Positions 1 to 6,206 of a DNA stretch of 10,324 bases are shown piece after piece. A program made the position numbers and the translations under genes. The notes under the pieces were generated by a model. That model made no database searches. It was not told the origin of the DNA and saw only the letters and a list, made by a program, of their open reading frames with translations. How positions within the stretch are numbered: position 1 is the first letter of the stretch; every line of letters starts with the position of its first letter. Source of the DNA: Bacillota bacterium (GTDB lineage Bacteria; Bacillota; Clostridia; Lachnospirales; Cellulosilyticaceae); contig JAEZKI010000252.1 of NCBI GenBank assembly GCA_023415525.1, positions 1-10,324 of the forward strand. The letters run 5' to 3'.

Positions 1-1276
1 TTATACCATAAGCCAAAAGATAGTTTTCTAGTTGATCAATGTCCGACATTTCCAAGCCTAACATGCCAGTTCGCAAAAAAACCATCATACTTTTATAAGA
101 ATAGGAAGAAGTAAGAACTTCTAATAGTCCTTCTATTACAGCCACTAAACTATTGGTGTGAATATTGCGTTTCATATCCAAGAAATAAGGAATCTCATAT
201 TCTTTAAAGATACTTTTTAAATCAGAAGTATAGGCTCCTAAATCCCCTACAATAATGGCAATGTCGCGATATCTGTAGCCCTTATCCCTTATTAAATGTA
301 AAATTTCCCTAGCTGTTTCTTCGATCTCTTGATTCTTACTACCATAGAGGCCCAATTTTAAATGAGGACTTTCCTCCTCATAAGCTGGACTGTAATTTTT
401 AAGATAATTCTTTTCCAAATAAAGAAGTTCTGGTGACCTATCTAATTCCTGACTAGGCTCTAAATAGCGGGTTGTATAAGTCACCTGACTGGCCTTACAA
501 AGAGTCATTAGACGTTGATAGGCGCGGATACTTTCATAAAAAGGGTGAGTCTCCCTAATACTTTGCTCCAGCTCATAAATACCATCACTAGGCAGCGTAA
601 TAATAACTTTTGGGCAAACCTTCATAAGCTCTCCTAAAAGGGTGAGCTGTGGCCCTGTAAAGCCATAAAAACCATCTATCCATAACATAGTTTGGGCTAA
701 TAATGGACTTTTGGACACCATTTGTGCCAATAAAGTCATATTTTTTTCAGCTGTTAAATAATTGCCTTGCATAACTTCTTGAAAAACATCATAAATCCGT
801 TCAATATCTTGTAATTTACTGCGAAACAAAGCAGAAGTATGTTCCCCTTTTCTAAAGTCTCCCAAGGTTTCTGTAGACACACCTGCTTGCTCAAAAATAG
901 TAATAAGGCGATTCATCTCTTCAATGAAGCCTGTATCTTGACTGTTTTTTTTAAAAAAGACCAGTTCTTTTTTATGCTCCTCTATAATCTTTTTTAAAAT
1001 CATCATCCGTTCCAAATCCTCGATGATAGGAAGCTGTGGTTTTCCTAATTCCTTATAAACTTGCCTTGTTAATGTATCAAAACTAGCCACTTCCACATGA
1101 AGTAACCCAGGATAAAACTGATGGGCCAAGTGATCTTGGGTTTCTAATGAAAATTGTTCTGGAACTAAAAGCATAAGGGGAGTATAAGCTTTTTCCTTAA
1201 GTTCTTTCCTTATTTGTTCGTAGCAATAAGTTGTCTTTCCACTAGAGGCCCTTCCTAAAATAAATTCAACTGGCAT
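1..1276 (-). CDS. addB: ATP-dependent helicase/nuclease subunit B (AddB), N-terminal part
   Basis: AddB pairs with AddA to form the helicase-nuclease that resects double-strand breaks for RecA-dependent repair in Firmicutes. The frame is open for 425 codons from an ATG at 1274-1276 and leaves the window without a stop, so about a third of a usual protein of roughly 1,150 residues is present. The N terminus carries a Walker A motif (GRASSGKT, residues 9-16) directly after the start, as in the AddB family. Further on are a WIDGFYGFT segment and a DIAIIVGD segment, both typical of the AddB helicase-like region. The C-terminal iron-sulfur nuclease domain lies outside the window. The start is supported by AAAGGAG a few bases upstream and by the closeness of the Walker motif to the N terminus. 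addA would be expected further downstream on the same strand, beyond the left edge. Identification is firm; completeness cannot be judged. Confidence 0.93.
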   Translation of the reverse strand, partial: MPVEFILGRASSGKTTYCYEQIRKELKEKAYTPLMLLVPEQFSLETQDHLAHQFYPGLLHVEVASFDTLTRQVYKELGKPQLPIIEDLERMMILKKIIEEHKKELVFFKKNSQDTGFIEEMNRLITIFEQAGVSTETLGDFRKGEHTSALFRSKLQDIERIYDVFQEVMQGNYLTAEKNMTLLAQMVSKSPLLAQTMLWIDGFYGFTGPQLTLLGELMKVCPKVIITLPSDGIYELEQSIRETHPFYESIRAYQRLMTLCKASQVTYTTRYLEPSQELDRSPELLYLEKNYLKNYSPAYEEESPHLKLGLYGSKNQEIEETAREILHLIRDKGYRYRDIAIIVGDLGAYTSDLKSIFKEYEIPYFLDMKRNIHTNSLVAVIEGLLEVLTSSYSYKSMMVFLRTGMLGLEMSDIDQLENYLLAYGI

Positions 1277-1385
1277 AGGTGGCTCCTTTCCACTTTTAAA
1301 TGTTATCTATTAAATACTTCATTTTAAATGCTTATTTTGTATATCTTAAGAGTATATTACTTTTTTACTATAGCCTTTACCCATT

Positions 1386-1415
1386 ATTATACGCCTCTTA
1401 CCCCAAAACAGTAAA
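1386..1415 (-). promoter_or_regulatory. Candidate promoter of addB
   Basis: On the minus strand there is TTTACT, an 18-base spacer and a perfect TATAAT (1386-1391), about 110 bases upstream of the addB start. The -35 box overlaps the foot of the hairpin at 1413-1443. The -10 is consensus and the -35 matches four of six positions. Position after the TPR gene hairpin suggests addB is transcribed independently. Confidence 0.55.
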
Positions 1416-1443
1416 GGGAGTGCATAACTCTTGCACTCCCTTT
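1413..1443 (-). terminator. Hairpin terminator of the TPR-like gene
   Basis: A perfect 12-base inverted repeat (AAAGGGAGTGCA with its complement) surrounds a 7-base loop, 26 bases past the stop of the TPR-like gene. The stem core is GC-rich and ends in three T residues, followed on the minus strand by ACTGTTTT, so the U tract is broken. It is likely an intrinsic terminator, but of uncertain strength. Confidence 0.65.
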
Positions 1444-1468
1444 TAAGTTTCTATTCATTTTCTGGCCA

Positions 1469-1882
1469 TTACATAGCTAAATAAGATTTTTTTAAACAAG
1501 TAATCTCTGTTGGATTCACATAGGGATAAACACTTTCTGCTCCATCTAACATAATAAGCGCTTCGTCTAAATAAGGAATACTTCGAGCAGGATCATGGGT
1601 TACTTCTAAACTCAGCTGCGCTAAACTTTCAAAGAACTTAACCTTTTCGATGATATATTCCTCATACGCACCATGTATTCCTTTATCAAAGCGAAAAATA
1701 TTTTCTTCATAAATCTTACGCATAACGGCATAAGCTTCCTGCTCCTTACCTAACCGTTGCAGCGTCCTGGCAATATATAACCTTGAATTCCAATGCATGG
1801 GATCACTTTCTACATACTGAGGTAATATTTCTCCCTCTGCTAATAAATACTTTTTAATTAATAGCCATTCCTCATTATTCAT
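1469..1882 (-). CDS. Small TPR-like helical protein, function unknown
   Basis: This is a 137-residue soluble protein that I cannot assign to a named family. It has no signal peptide, membrane segment or catalytic motif. Two helical-pair segments look like tetratricopeptide repeats: residues about 29-60, with the pattern LYIARTLQRLGKEQEAYAVM (the small and large hydrophobic spacing of a TPR, including a turn at LGK), and about 80-112, with SLAQLSLE followed by an ARSIPYLDEAL helix. Such repeats usually bind other proteins; no partner is visible here. The start codon ATG at 1880-1882 is preceded by AGGGGG at a suitable distance. The gene appears monocistronic, with candidate promoters upstream and its own hairpin downstream. 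It reads as a real gene because of the ribosome binding site, the terminator and the coherent amphipathic composition. Confidence 0.8.
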   Translation of the reverse strand: MNNEEWLLIKKYLLAEGEILPQYVESDPMHWNSRLYIARTLQRLGKEQEAYAVMRKIYEENIFRFDKGIHGAYEEYIIEKVKFFESLAQLSLEVTHDPARSIPYLDEALIMLDGAESVYPYVNPTEITCLKKSYLAM

Positions 1883-1951
1883 CTATTTTTCCCCCTATTC
1901 CATTTACCTTATCTTTTTTATCTTTTTAATTTTATGCATAAATTTCTACTA

Positions 1952-1980
1952 TTGTTACATATTTCCATTCTCTCTGTCAA
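1952..1980 (-). promoter_or_regulatory. Candidate proximal promoter of the TPR-like gene
   Basis: A consensus -35 box TTGACA (1975-1980) is followed after 17 bases by TAACAA (or, one base later, AACAAT preceded by TGT). The -10 is poor, so the call rests mainly on the -35 box and on the position about 70 bases before the start codon. Confidence 0.4.
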
Positions 1981-2125
1981 GAACTTTATTTTCTCTTTCT
2001 GTAGTATCTTTGACACCTAATAAGCTAAGGTAAACGCCTTTTACTTTTTCATTACTTTTGTAGGGCCCACTCTTTTGATTTGTATTTTCCCCTAATAACC
2101 CTAATTAGTACATTATTTTACATGA

Positions 2126-2154
2126 ATTTTATCATAATTGTTTTATTGATACAA
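2126..2154 (-). promoter_or_regulatory. Candidate distal promoter in the 1883-2305 gap
   Basis: On the minus strand TTGTAT is followed after 17 bases by TAAAAT, which carries the extended -10 bases TG one base upstream. It would start a transcript crossing the start-less frame at 1955-2104 and then the TPR-like gene, giving a leader of about 240 bases. The region is very AT-rich, so a chance match is possible. Confidence 0.35.
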
Positions 2155-2230
2155 TATAATTATTTTTATATTTTTTAACCTCTATGTTCCACTTCTTTAT
2201 TTATTAAAATACATAACTTCCTTAACATAT

Positions 2231-2269
2231 AAAAATGGCACTGGATACTTACGTCCCCAATACCATTTT
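2231..2269 (-). terminator. Intrinsic terminator of the NlpC/P60 gene
   Basis: Read on the minus strand, AAAATGGTATTGG pairs with CCAGTGCCATTTT over 13 positions, including two G-U pairs that form only in this strand's RNA. The loop is 12 bases and the stem is followed by TTTTTAT. The wobble pairs and U tract fix the orientation. It lies 37 bases past the stop of the NlpC/P60 gene. Confidence 0.85.
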
Positions 2270-2305
2270 ATACTTGTTTATAACTTTTTAACCTGACTCT
2301 TACTT

Positions 2306-3268
2306 CTAGAGTACACGTTTTGCTCCAATAAAAGGTTTACTATTAGAAAAAGCATCACTAATAATAATACCTGTTCTTTCATCACATGCATGAATCATTT
2401 GGCCACCTCCAATGTAAATACCTACATGAGAAACACGCCCATTATAACCAAAGAAAAGAAGATCACCTTTTTGTAAATTGTCTGTACTTACTCCATAACC
2501 ATTATTGGCATATTGCGCACTAGAGCTTCGGCTAATACTCACGCCAAAGTTTTTCATCACTTGTTGTGTAAAACCAGAGCAATCCACCCCACTGGTTAAA
2601 CTATTCCCCCCATAAACATAAGGATTACCTAAAAATTGTTTAGCAAAGGCTACAACATCTCCACCACTATTACCACTAGCAGGGGAAATAGCTTGTTTAT
2701 TTTGAGCAGTTGGTTTTTTGCTTGCCACCTGGGTAGGTACATTTACTTGTTCTTGTGTTACCGTTACTCTCTTAACATCTGATAGATTTTTTTCTGGCAA
2801 AAAAGCTAATAAGTCTTGTTTAACAAAGTCTTTATGTACAAATCCCTCAAAACCTTCTTGACGAATACTATACCAGTCTCCTACTTTATACTGCACACCT
2901 GTTTCATCACCTGAATAAAACTTACCGATGATTTCCCCTTTATCAGTAGAAGGGTAATCTCTAACATTTAATCCGCCACTCACTTCAACAGTGGCTACTA
3001 CACGGTCTATATCTATAAATTCTGATTTAACATATGCAATGGAATTATCTTTTAAACGTAATTTAAACCAATCGTTTTTTTCTTCGATAATCTCTACAGA
3101 GGTGTCTTCTCCTACTTGTTGAAGAATACGAGAAGTCGTATTAGGCTCTTGTCTTACATTTAAGGTATCCGCATTAACCTTACCAAAAGCTTGTCCATAA
3201 ACCACACTAGGTAACATCCATGTGCTAGCTACAACGAAAGCCCCCCAAACTATCTTCTGCATACGCAT
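2306..3268 (-). CDS. Secreted SH3b-SH3b-NlpC/P60 cell-wall endopeptidase
   Basis: This 320-residue exported peptidoglycan hydrolase is expected to cut stem peptides, typically the D-Glu to diamino-acid bond. A signal peptide (residues 1-27, with a basic start, a hydrophobic core and GQA at the likely cleavage point) is followed by two bacterial SH3 domains: about 28-87, with the motif TLNVRQEP, and about 93-150, with GLNVRDYP. These probably anchor it to the wall. A low-complexity linker rich in Thr, Gln, Ser and Lys spans about 165-203. The C-terminal NlpC/P60 domain (about 204-320) holds the catalytic Cys230 in VDCSGF, His281 in SHVGIY and third residue His293 in MIHACD, so it should be active. 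The ATG at 3266-3268 is set by GAGGAGG nine bases upstream; a second ATG two codons later is too far away. The gene stands alone between its own promoter and terminator. The physiological role (growth, separation or lysis) cannot be told from sequence. Confidence 0.93.
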   Translation of the reverse strand: MRMQKIVWGAFVVASTWMLPSVVYGQAFGKVNADTLNVRQEPNTTSRILQQVGEDTSVEIIEEKNDWFKLRLKDNSIAYVKSEFIDIDRVVATVEVSGGLNVRDYPSTDKGEIIGKFYSGDETGVQYKVGDWYSIRQEGFEGFVHKDFVKQDLLAFLPEKNLSDVKRVTVTQEQVNVPTQVASKKPTAQNKQAISPASGNSGGDVVAFAKQFLGNPYVYGGNSLTSGVDCSGFTQQVMKNFGVSISRSSSAQYANNGYGVSTDNLQKGDLLFFGYNGRVSHVGIYIGGGQMIHACDERTGIIISDAFSNSKPFIGAKRVL

Positions 3269-3346
3269 ACAATAAATCCTCCTCTTTTACCTAAAATAAT
3301 ATCTTTATAGTTTTCTTTCTATTTATTAACTAAATGTTACAAAATT

Positions 3347-3375
3347 ATTATATACTTGATTAAGTTTAGTGTCAA
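3347..3375 (-). promoter_or_regulatory. Consensus sigma-A promoter of the NlpC/P60 gene
   Basis: TTGACA (3370-3375) and TATAAT (3347-3352) are separated by exactly 17 bases on the minus strand, a perfect match to the vegetative promoter. The start codon is 78 bases beyond the -10 box, leaving a leader of about 70 bases. Strong constitutive expression is expected unless a regulator acts. Confidence 0.9.
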
Positions 3376-3454
3376 TCTTTAAATTAATATCCTATCTATC
3401 TGTCACTCTATTAGGAACATTACACTAAAGTATTTTTTTATAGGATTCTATAAT

Positions 3455-3523
3455 AAAAGCTGTCATAAATCAAAGTTTAAGCATCTTTAGCAACACTAAA
3501 ACTTTTCTTTATAACAGCTCTTT
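3455..3523 (-). terminator. Long imperfect hairpin, terminator of the TIM-barrel gene
   Basis: Three stem blocks, AGCTGT/ACAGCT, ATAAA/TTTAT and AAAGTTT/AAACTTT, are stacked and separated by a one-base mismatch and a 2x2 internal loop, around a 20-base apex. The apex contains a further small TTTAG/CTAAA hairpin on the minus strand. The minus-strand sequence after the stem is TTTTATTATAG. It begins 16 bases past the stop at 3539, so it most likely ends the YcxB-like/TIM-barrel unit. The length is greater than a typical terminator. Confidence 0.7.
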
Positions 3524-3538
3524 CTCTTTCTTTTTAGC

Positions 3539-4513
3539 TTAAAAACCTAAAGCTTCATTTTGTTTTTTGATAAAATAGGCAAGCTCATATCTATCCTGGG
3601 GAGATGTTTCATAGATACAAAAATCAGGATTAATCAATTCTACTATTTTTTGGGCTATAGGATGAATAAAGGGTTGGTGTCCATCCATCTGCTTAATATG
3701 ACTCTTTAATATCTTATCTTTGTCATAACCCCATTTTGCCTCTTGATATTTCTTTAGGATGTAGCTATGATCCCGACTCATGTAATGCTTAGGAAGGGTT
3801 TTATTCAGATGAATGGCTTTTATGTCCTTCTTAGTAGCCCCTAAAGCTTCAACTACTTTTTTAATATACCTATAGGCTTCTTCTTCTGTGCCAATCTTAG
3901 GATTGGTCAAAATAAGGTGAGAAATATCAAGAAGATACCCCTTATTCTTATAATGAATTTTTTCTAAGAAAGAGGCTGTAAGCTGTGGATTTAGATAGTT
4001 TAACCCTGGCCACCATAGGTTTTCAAAAAGCAACAGAGGTCCCTCTTCTTCTTCAAACACACTATTTATAAGCTCAGCTGCTGCCTCTAATACTTCTGCA
4101 TCACTATAGTCATAGGTAAAAGTAAAAGAATCCTCAATGAGTACATGGCTTACATGAAATACCATATACTTAGCCCCCAAAGCCTTGGCTCTTTCATATT
4201 GTTTCTTATATGAAGCAATCATTACCTCTTTATTATCCCCTCCATAATAATCAAGAAGGGCTTCTCTACTCCCTAAAATAGAAATAACTTTTTCTAAATC
4301 ACCTTGCCAAAAATCAAGCCACATAGGATAAAAAGAAAGATGTACACCTTCTATAAGTTCTTTTGGAATGCGATCCAGTGTATAACTGGTGGTAAGTCCC
4401 AATTCAATACCATCTATATTATTTTTTCGGACAAACTGACTAATCTGCTCCCAGTCTTCCTCAAACCACCCCAATTGCCTTGGGATGGTTGATAAGTGAA
4501 ATAATCTTTTCAT
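3539..4513 (-). CDS. Xylose-isomerase-like TIM-barrel protein (sugar phosphate isomerase/epimerase family)
   Basis: This 324-residue cytoplasmic protein belongs to the AP-endonuclease-2/xylose-isomerase-like TIM-barrel superfamily, whose members are mostly metal-dependent isomerases, epimerases or nucleases. Expected strand motifs occur in order: DGIELGL (34-40), GVHLSFYP (56-63), YMVFHVSH (116-123), LLFENLWWPG (161-170), LLDISHL (194-200), IKAIHLNK (231-238) and FCIYETSP (298-305). Glu164, Asp196, His235 and Glu302 are positioned like the usual metal-binding set, so catalytic activity is likely. The substrate is unknown, and a DNA repair role is less likely because the motifs are not those of endonuclease IV. 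The ATG at 4511-4513 is preceded by AAGAAGG. The stop of the upstream YcxB-like gene is 26 bases away with no terminator between, which points to co-transcription. Nothing in the neighbourhood names its pathway. Confidence 0.82.
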   Translation of the reverse strand: MKRLFHLSTIPRQLGWFEEDWEQISQFVRKNNIDGIELGLTTSYTLDRIPKELIEGVHLSFYPMWLDFWQGDLEKVISILGSREALLDYYGGDNKEVMIASYKKQYERAKALGAKYMVFHVSHVLIEDSFTFTYDYSDAEVLEAAAELINSVFEEEEGPLLLFENLWWPGLNYLNPQLTASFLEKIHYKNKGYLLDISHLILTNPKIGTEEEAYRYIKKVVEALGATKKDIKAIHLNKTLPKHYMSRDHSYILKKYQEAKWGYDKDKILKSHIKQMDGHQPFIHPIAQKIVELINPDFCIYETSPQDRYELAYFIKKQNEALGF

Positions 4514-4539
4514 GAGTGCCTTCTTTCTTTAATTTAGGC

Positions 4540-5073
4540 TTACTTAAATTTACAAATATGAGGAGCTGTGGCCTCTTGCGCTATTTTCTTAAAGCAAGCT
4601 AACTGTTCCGCATTTAAATTATGTTTAGGTAAAAGTTGTGCACGTACACCATCTACAAAAAAGCGGAAATCTTTCTTGGTTTCTACAATACTAATAAAGG
4701 TTGTCCAAGGCATTTCATCTTTGGCCTCTCCTAAATCTAAAGTAATACTTTCTGGTGTAAAAACATAAGTGACACCATAGGCAAAAGCTGGAACTTGCAT
4801 CTGCGTCAAGGTCACCTTCCACACGCGCCAAGGAATGAGCACAAAAATCAAAATAGGTACCATAATATAAAGTACATTTTGTGTGATAAATGTATCTAAA
4901 GCTACATCACGGTTAGCCATTTTATAAAAGTAATAAATCAATAGACCAATACCTATAAGACAAACTATTTTATTGGCTAAGCTCTTCCAAGCTATGGCCA
5001 TATTATAGCGCAAAATATCTTGTAATTTAAACTTTACATCTACTGTTAAACTTTGGTTCTCTTTATTTTTCAT
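4540..5073 (-). CDS. YcxB-like membrane protein
   Basis: This 177-residue protein has a short hydrophilic N terminus, two hydrophobic segments (about residues 34-50 and 65-81) joined by a charged loop, and a soluble C-terminal domain of about 70 residues. That domain resembles the YcxB-like family in its order: YVFTPESITLDLG, an acidic stretch, MPWTTFISIVETKKDF, then a VDGVRAQLLPK strand and a final helix. The N terminus, loop and C-terminal layout put both ends on the same side, probably the cytoplasm. The family has no established biochemical function; it is often described together with PH-like membrane proteins. The start at 5071-5073 is supported by an unusually strong AGGAGGAGG site. 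It is the first gene of a probable two-gene unit with the downstream TIM-barrel protein. Confidence 0.75.
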   Translation of the reverse strand: MKNKENQSLTVDVKFKLQDILRYNMAIAWKSLANKIVCLIGIGLLIYYFYKMANRDVALDTFITQNVLYIMVPILIFVLIPWRVWKVTLTQMQVPAFAYGVTYVFTPESITLDLGEAKDEMPWTTFISIVETKKDFRFFVDGVRAQLLPKHNLNAEQLACFKKIAQEATAPHICKFK

Positions 5074-5103
5074 TGTTTTTCCTCCTCCTGCTGTACTTTT
5101 TGT

Positions 5104-5132
5104 ATTATAACACTGTTTAAGAAGAATTACTA
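5104..5132 (-). promoter_or_regulatory. Extended -10 promoter of the YcxB-like/TIM-barrel unit
   Basis: On the minus strand a perfect TATAAT (5104-5109) is preceded by TG one base upstream, forming TGTTATAAT. The -35 position (TAGTAA, 17-base spacer) is weak, as is common with extended -10 promoters. The start codon lies about 30 bases downstream of the -10 box. Confidence 0.65.
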
Positions 5133-5148
5133 TGCTGTTATATTCTCC

Positions 5149-5189
5149 AAAAAAAGAGGGATTAGAAGACTTTTTTATCTTCTAACCCC
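5149..5189 (-). terminator. Intrinsic terminator of the uvrC-hprK-glcK unit
   Basis: Read on the minus strand, GGGGTTAGAAGA pairs with TCTTCTAATCCC over 12 positions (one G-U pair) around an 8-base loop. It is followed by TC and a run of seven T. The G-U pair and T run fix the orientation as minus. It lies 50 bases past the glucokinase stop. Confidence 0.9.
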
Positions 5190-5205
5190 CCTTATTAAAT
5201 TTGTC

Positions 5206-5233
5206 TTAGATACGCTAAAATTAGCGCATCTAA
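5206..5233 (-). other. Extra hairpin between glcK stop and terminator
   Basis: A 13-base inverted repeat (TTAGATGCGCTAA against TTAGCGTATCTAA, with one G-U pair only in minus-strand RNA) starts six bases past the glucokinase stop. No T run follows it, so it is not a terminator itself. It may shield the mRNA 3' end, but this is inference. Confidence 0.6.
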
Positions 5234-5238
5234 AAAGT

Positions 5239-6195
5239 TTATAAGGTTGTCCCTAGTAAGGCTGCTCCAATGATTCCTGCATCATTACCTAGTGTTGCTG
5301 CTTTTATTTGTGTCTTTAGCTGGAGTCCACCATACATCTCTTCTTTAACATACTTGATAACAGGCTCTGTAAGGTATTCTTTTTGTGCGCTCATACCGCC
5401 TCCTAAAACAATCATATTAGGCTCCAGTATATTAATCAGATCCGCCACACCACAAGCAATATATTTATAATAAGTATCTAATACATTAAGAGCTACTTCG
5501 TCACCTGCATGTGCTGCATCAAATACATTTTTAGCATTAATATTTTCTAAAGCTTGGTCTTGTGCAAAGGCTAACATTTGGGTTTCTGGATGCTCTTTTG
5601 CTGCCACTTTAGCTTGACGAATCAAAGCTGTTGCTGAAGCATATTGTTCCCAACACCCTCTTCTTCCACAACCACAACGTATTTCCTCATCCCACTTAAT
5701 GACTAAATGGCCAATCTCTCCTGCTCCACAAAAACTTCCATTATAGATTTTACCATTTAGTATAATACCACCACCAACTCCAGTGCCTAAAGTCACAACA
5801 ACTACATTTTTTTCGCCTTGGGCTACTCCTCCCATAACTTCTCCTAATGCTGCACAGTTGGCATCATTTTCAACATATACAGGAACTTGAATGTACTTTT
5901 GAATCTCAGCTCGTACTTTCACATGGTCAAAATGTAAATTATTAGAAAACAGGATAATTCCTTCTGCTGGTGAGGCTTTACCTGGACTTCCAACACCAAT
6001 AGAATGGACATCCTTTTCGGTTAAGTTTCTCTTTGCCATTACCTCTTTACACAGCATAGCCATATCCTTTAAAATTTCTTGTTGTGGGCGTTCTGCCTTT
6101 GTAGGTCCACTTGCTCGTTCAACAATCTTATAGTTCTCATCTACTAAACCTACTTTAATGGTTGTACCACCTAAATCCACACCAATATAATACAT
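5239..6195 (-). CDS. glcK: ROK-family glucokinase
   Basis: This 318-residue cytoplasmic sugar kinase probably phosphorylates free glucose with ATP to glucose 6-phosphate. The N-terminal phosphate-binding loop is DLGGTT (7-12), and the probable catalytic Asp111 sits in VENDANCAALGE. A second ATP loop follows at TLGTGVGGG (135-143). The sugar-binding GEIGH (159-163) and the ROK zinc-site motif CGCGRRGCWE (174-183, Cys174, Cys176 and Cys181) are intact. There is no N-terminal helix-turn-helix, so it is an enzyme and not a ROK repressor. The length matches the glucokinase subgroup; specificity for another hexose such as mannose or allose cannot be excluded. The start at 6193-6195 has AAGGGGG overlapping the hprK stop codon, and only 11 bases separate the genes, which suggests translational coupling. 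It is the last gene before the strong terminator. Confidence 0.92.
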   Translation of the reverse strand: MYYIGVDLGGTTIKVGLVDENYKIVERASGPTKAERPQQEILKDMAMLCKEVMAKRNLTEKDVHSIGVGSPGKASPAEGIILFSNNLHFDHVKVRAEIQKYIQVPVYVENDANCAALGEVMGGVAQGEKNVVVVTLGTGVGGGIILNGKIYNGSFCGAGEIGHLVIKWDEEIRCGCGRRGCWEQYASATALIRQAKVAAKEHPETQMLAFAQDQALENINAKNVFDAAHAGDEVALNVLDTYYKYIACGVADLINILEPNMIVLGGGMSAQKEYLTEPVIKYVKEEMYGGLQLKTQIKAATLGNDAGIIGAALLGTTL

Positions 6196-6206
6196 CTTAG
6201 TCCCCC

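Larger units (their letters stand above)
1883..2305. other. 423-base intergenic region
   Basis: This gap holds, from right to left, the NlpC/P60 gene terminator (2231-2269), two candidate minus-strand promoters (2126-2154 and 1952-1980), and a 49-codon minus-strand open frame without a usual start codon (1955-2104). It also has a near-palindrome around GGGCCC at 2060-2070. Most of 2101-2220 is very AT-rich. I see no RNA gene, mobile element or recognisable riboswitch. Confidence 0.6.

Noticed and set aside
1883..2230. Possible riboswitch or small RNA gene in the long gap
   Set aside because: I looked for conserved cores such as c-di-GMP and preQ1 and for strong stems; only short AT-rich hairpins and a GGGCCC near-palindrome are present.
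4304..4492. Plus-strand open frame of 62 codons inside the TIM-barrel gene
   Set aside because: It lies fully antisense within a well-supported gene, has no ribosome binding site I can see, and its product has no family features.
5053..5244. Plus-strand open frame of 63 codons between glcK and the YcxB-like gene
   Set aside because: It covers the YcxB promoter and the glcK terminator, and has no ribosome binding site or recognisable product.
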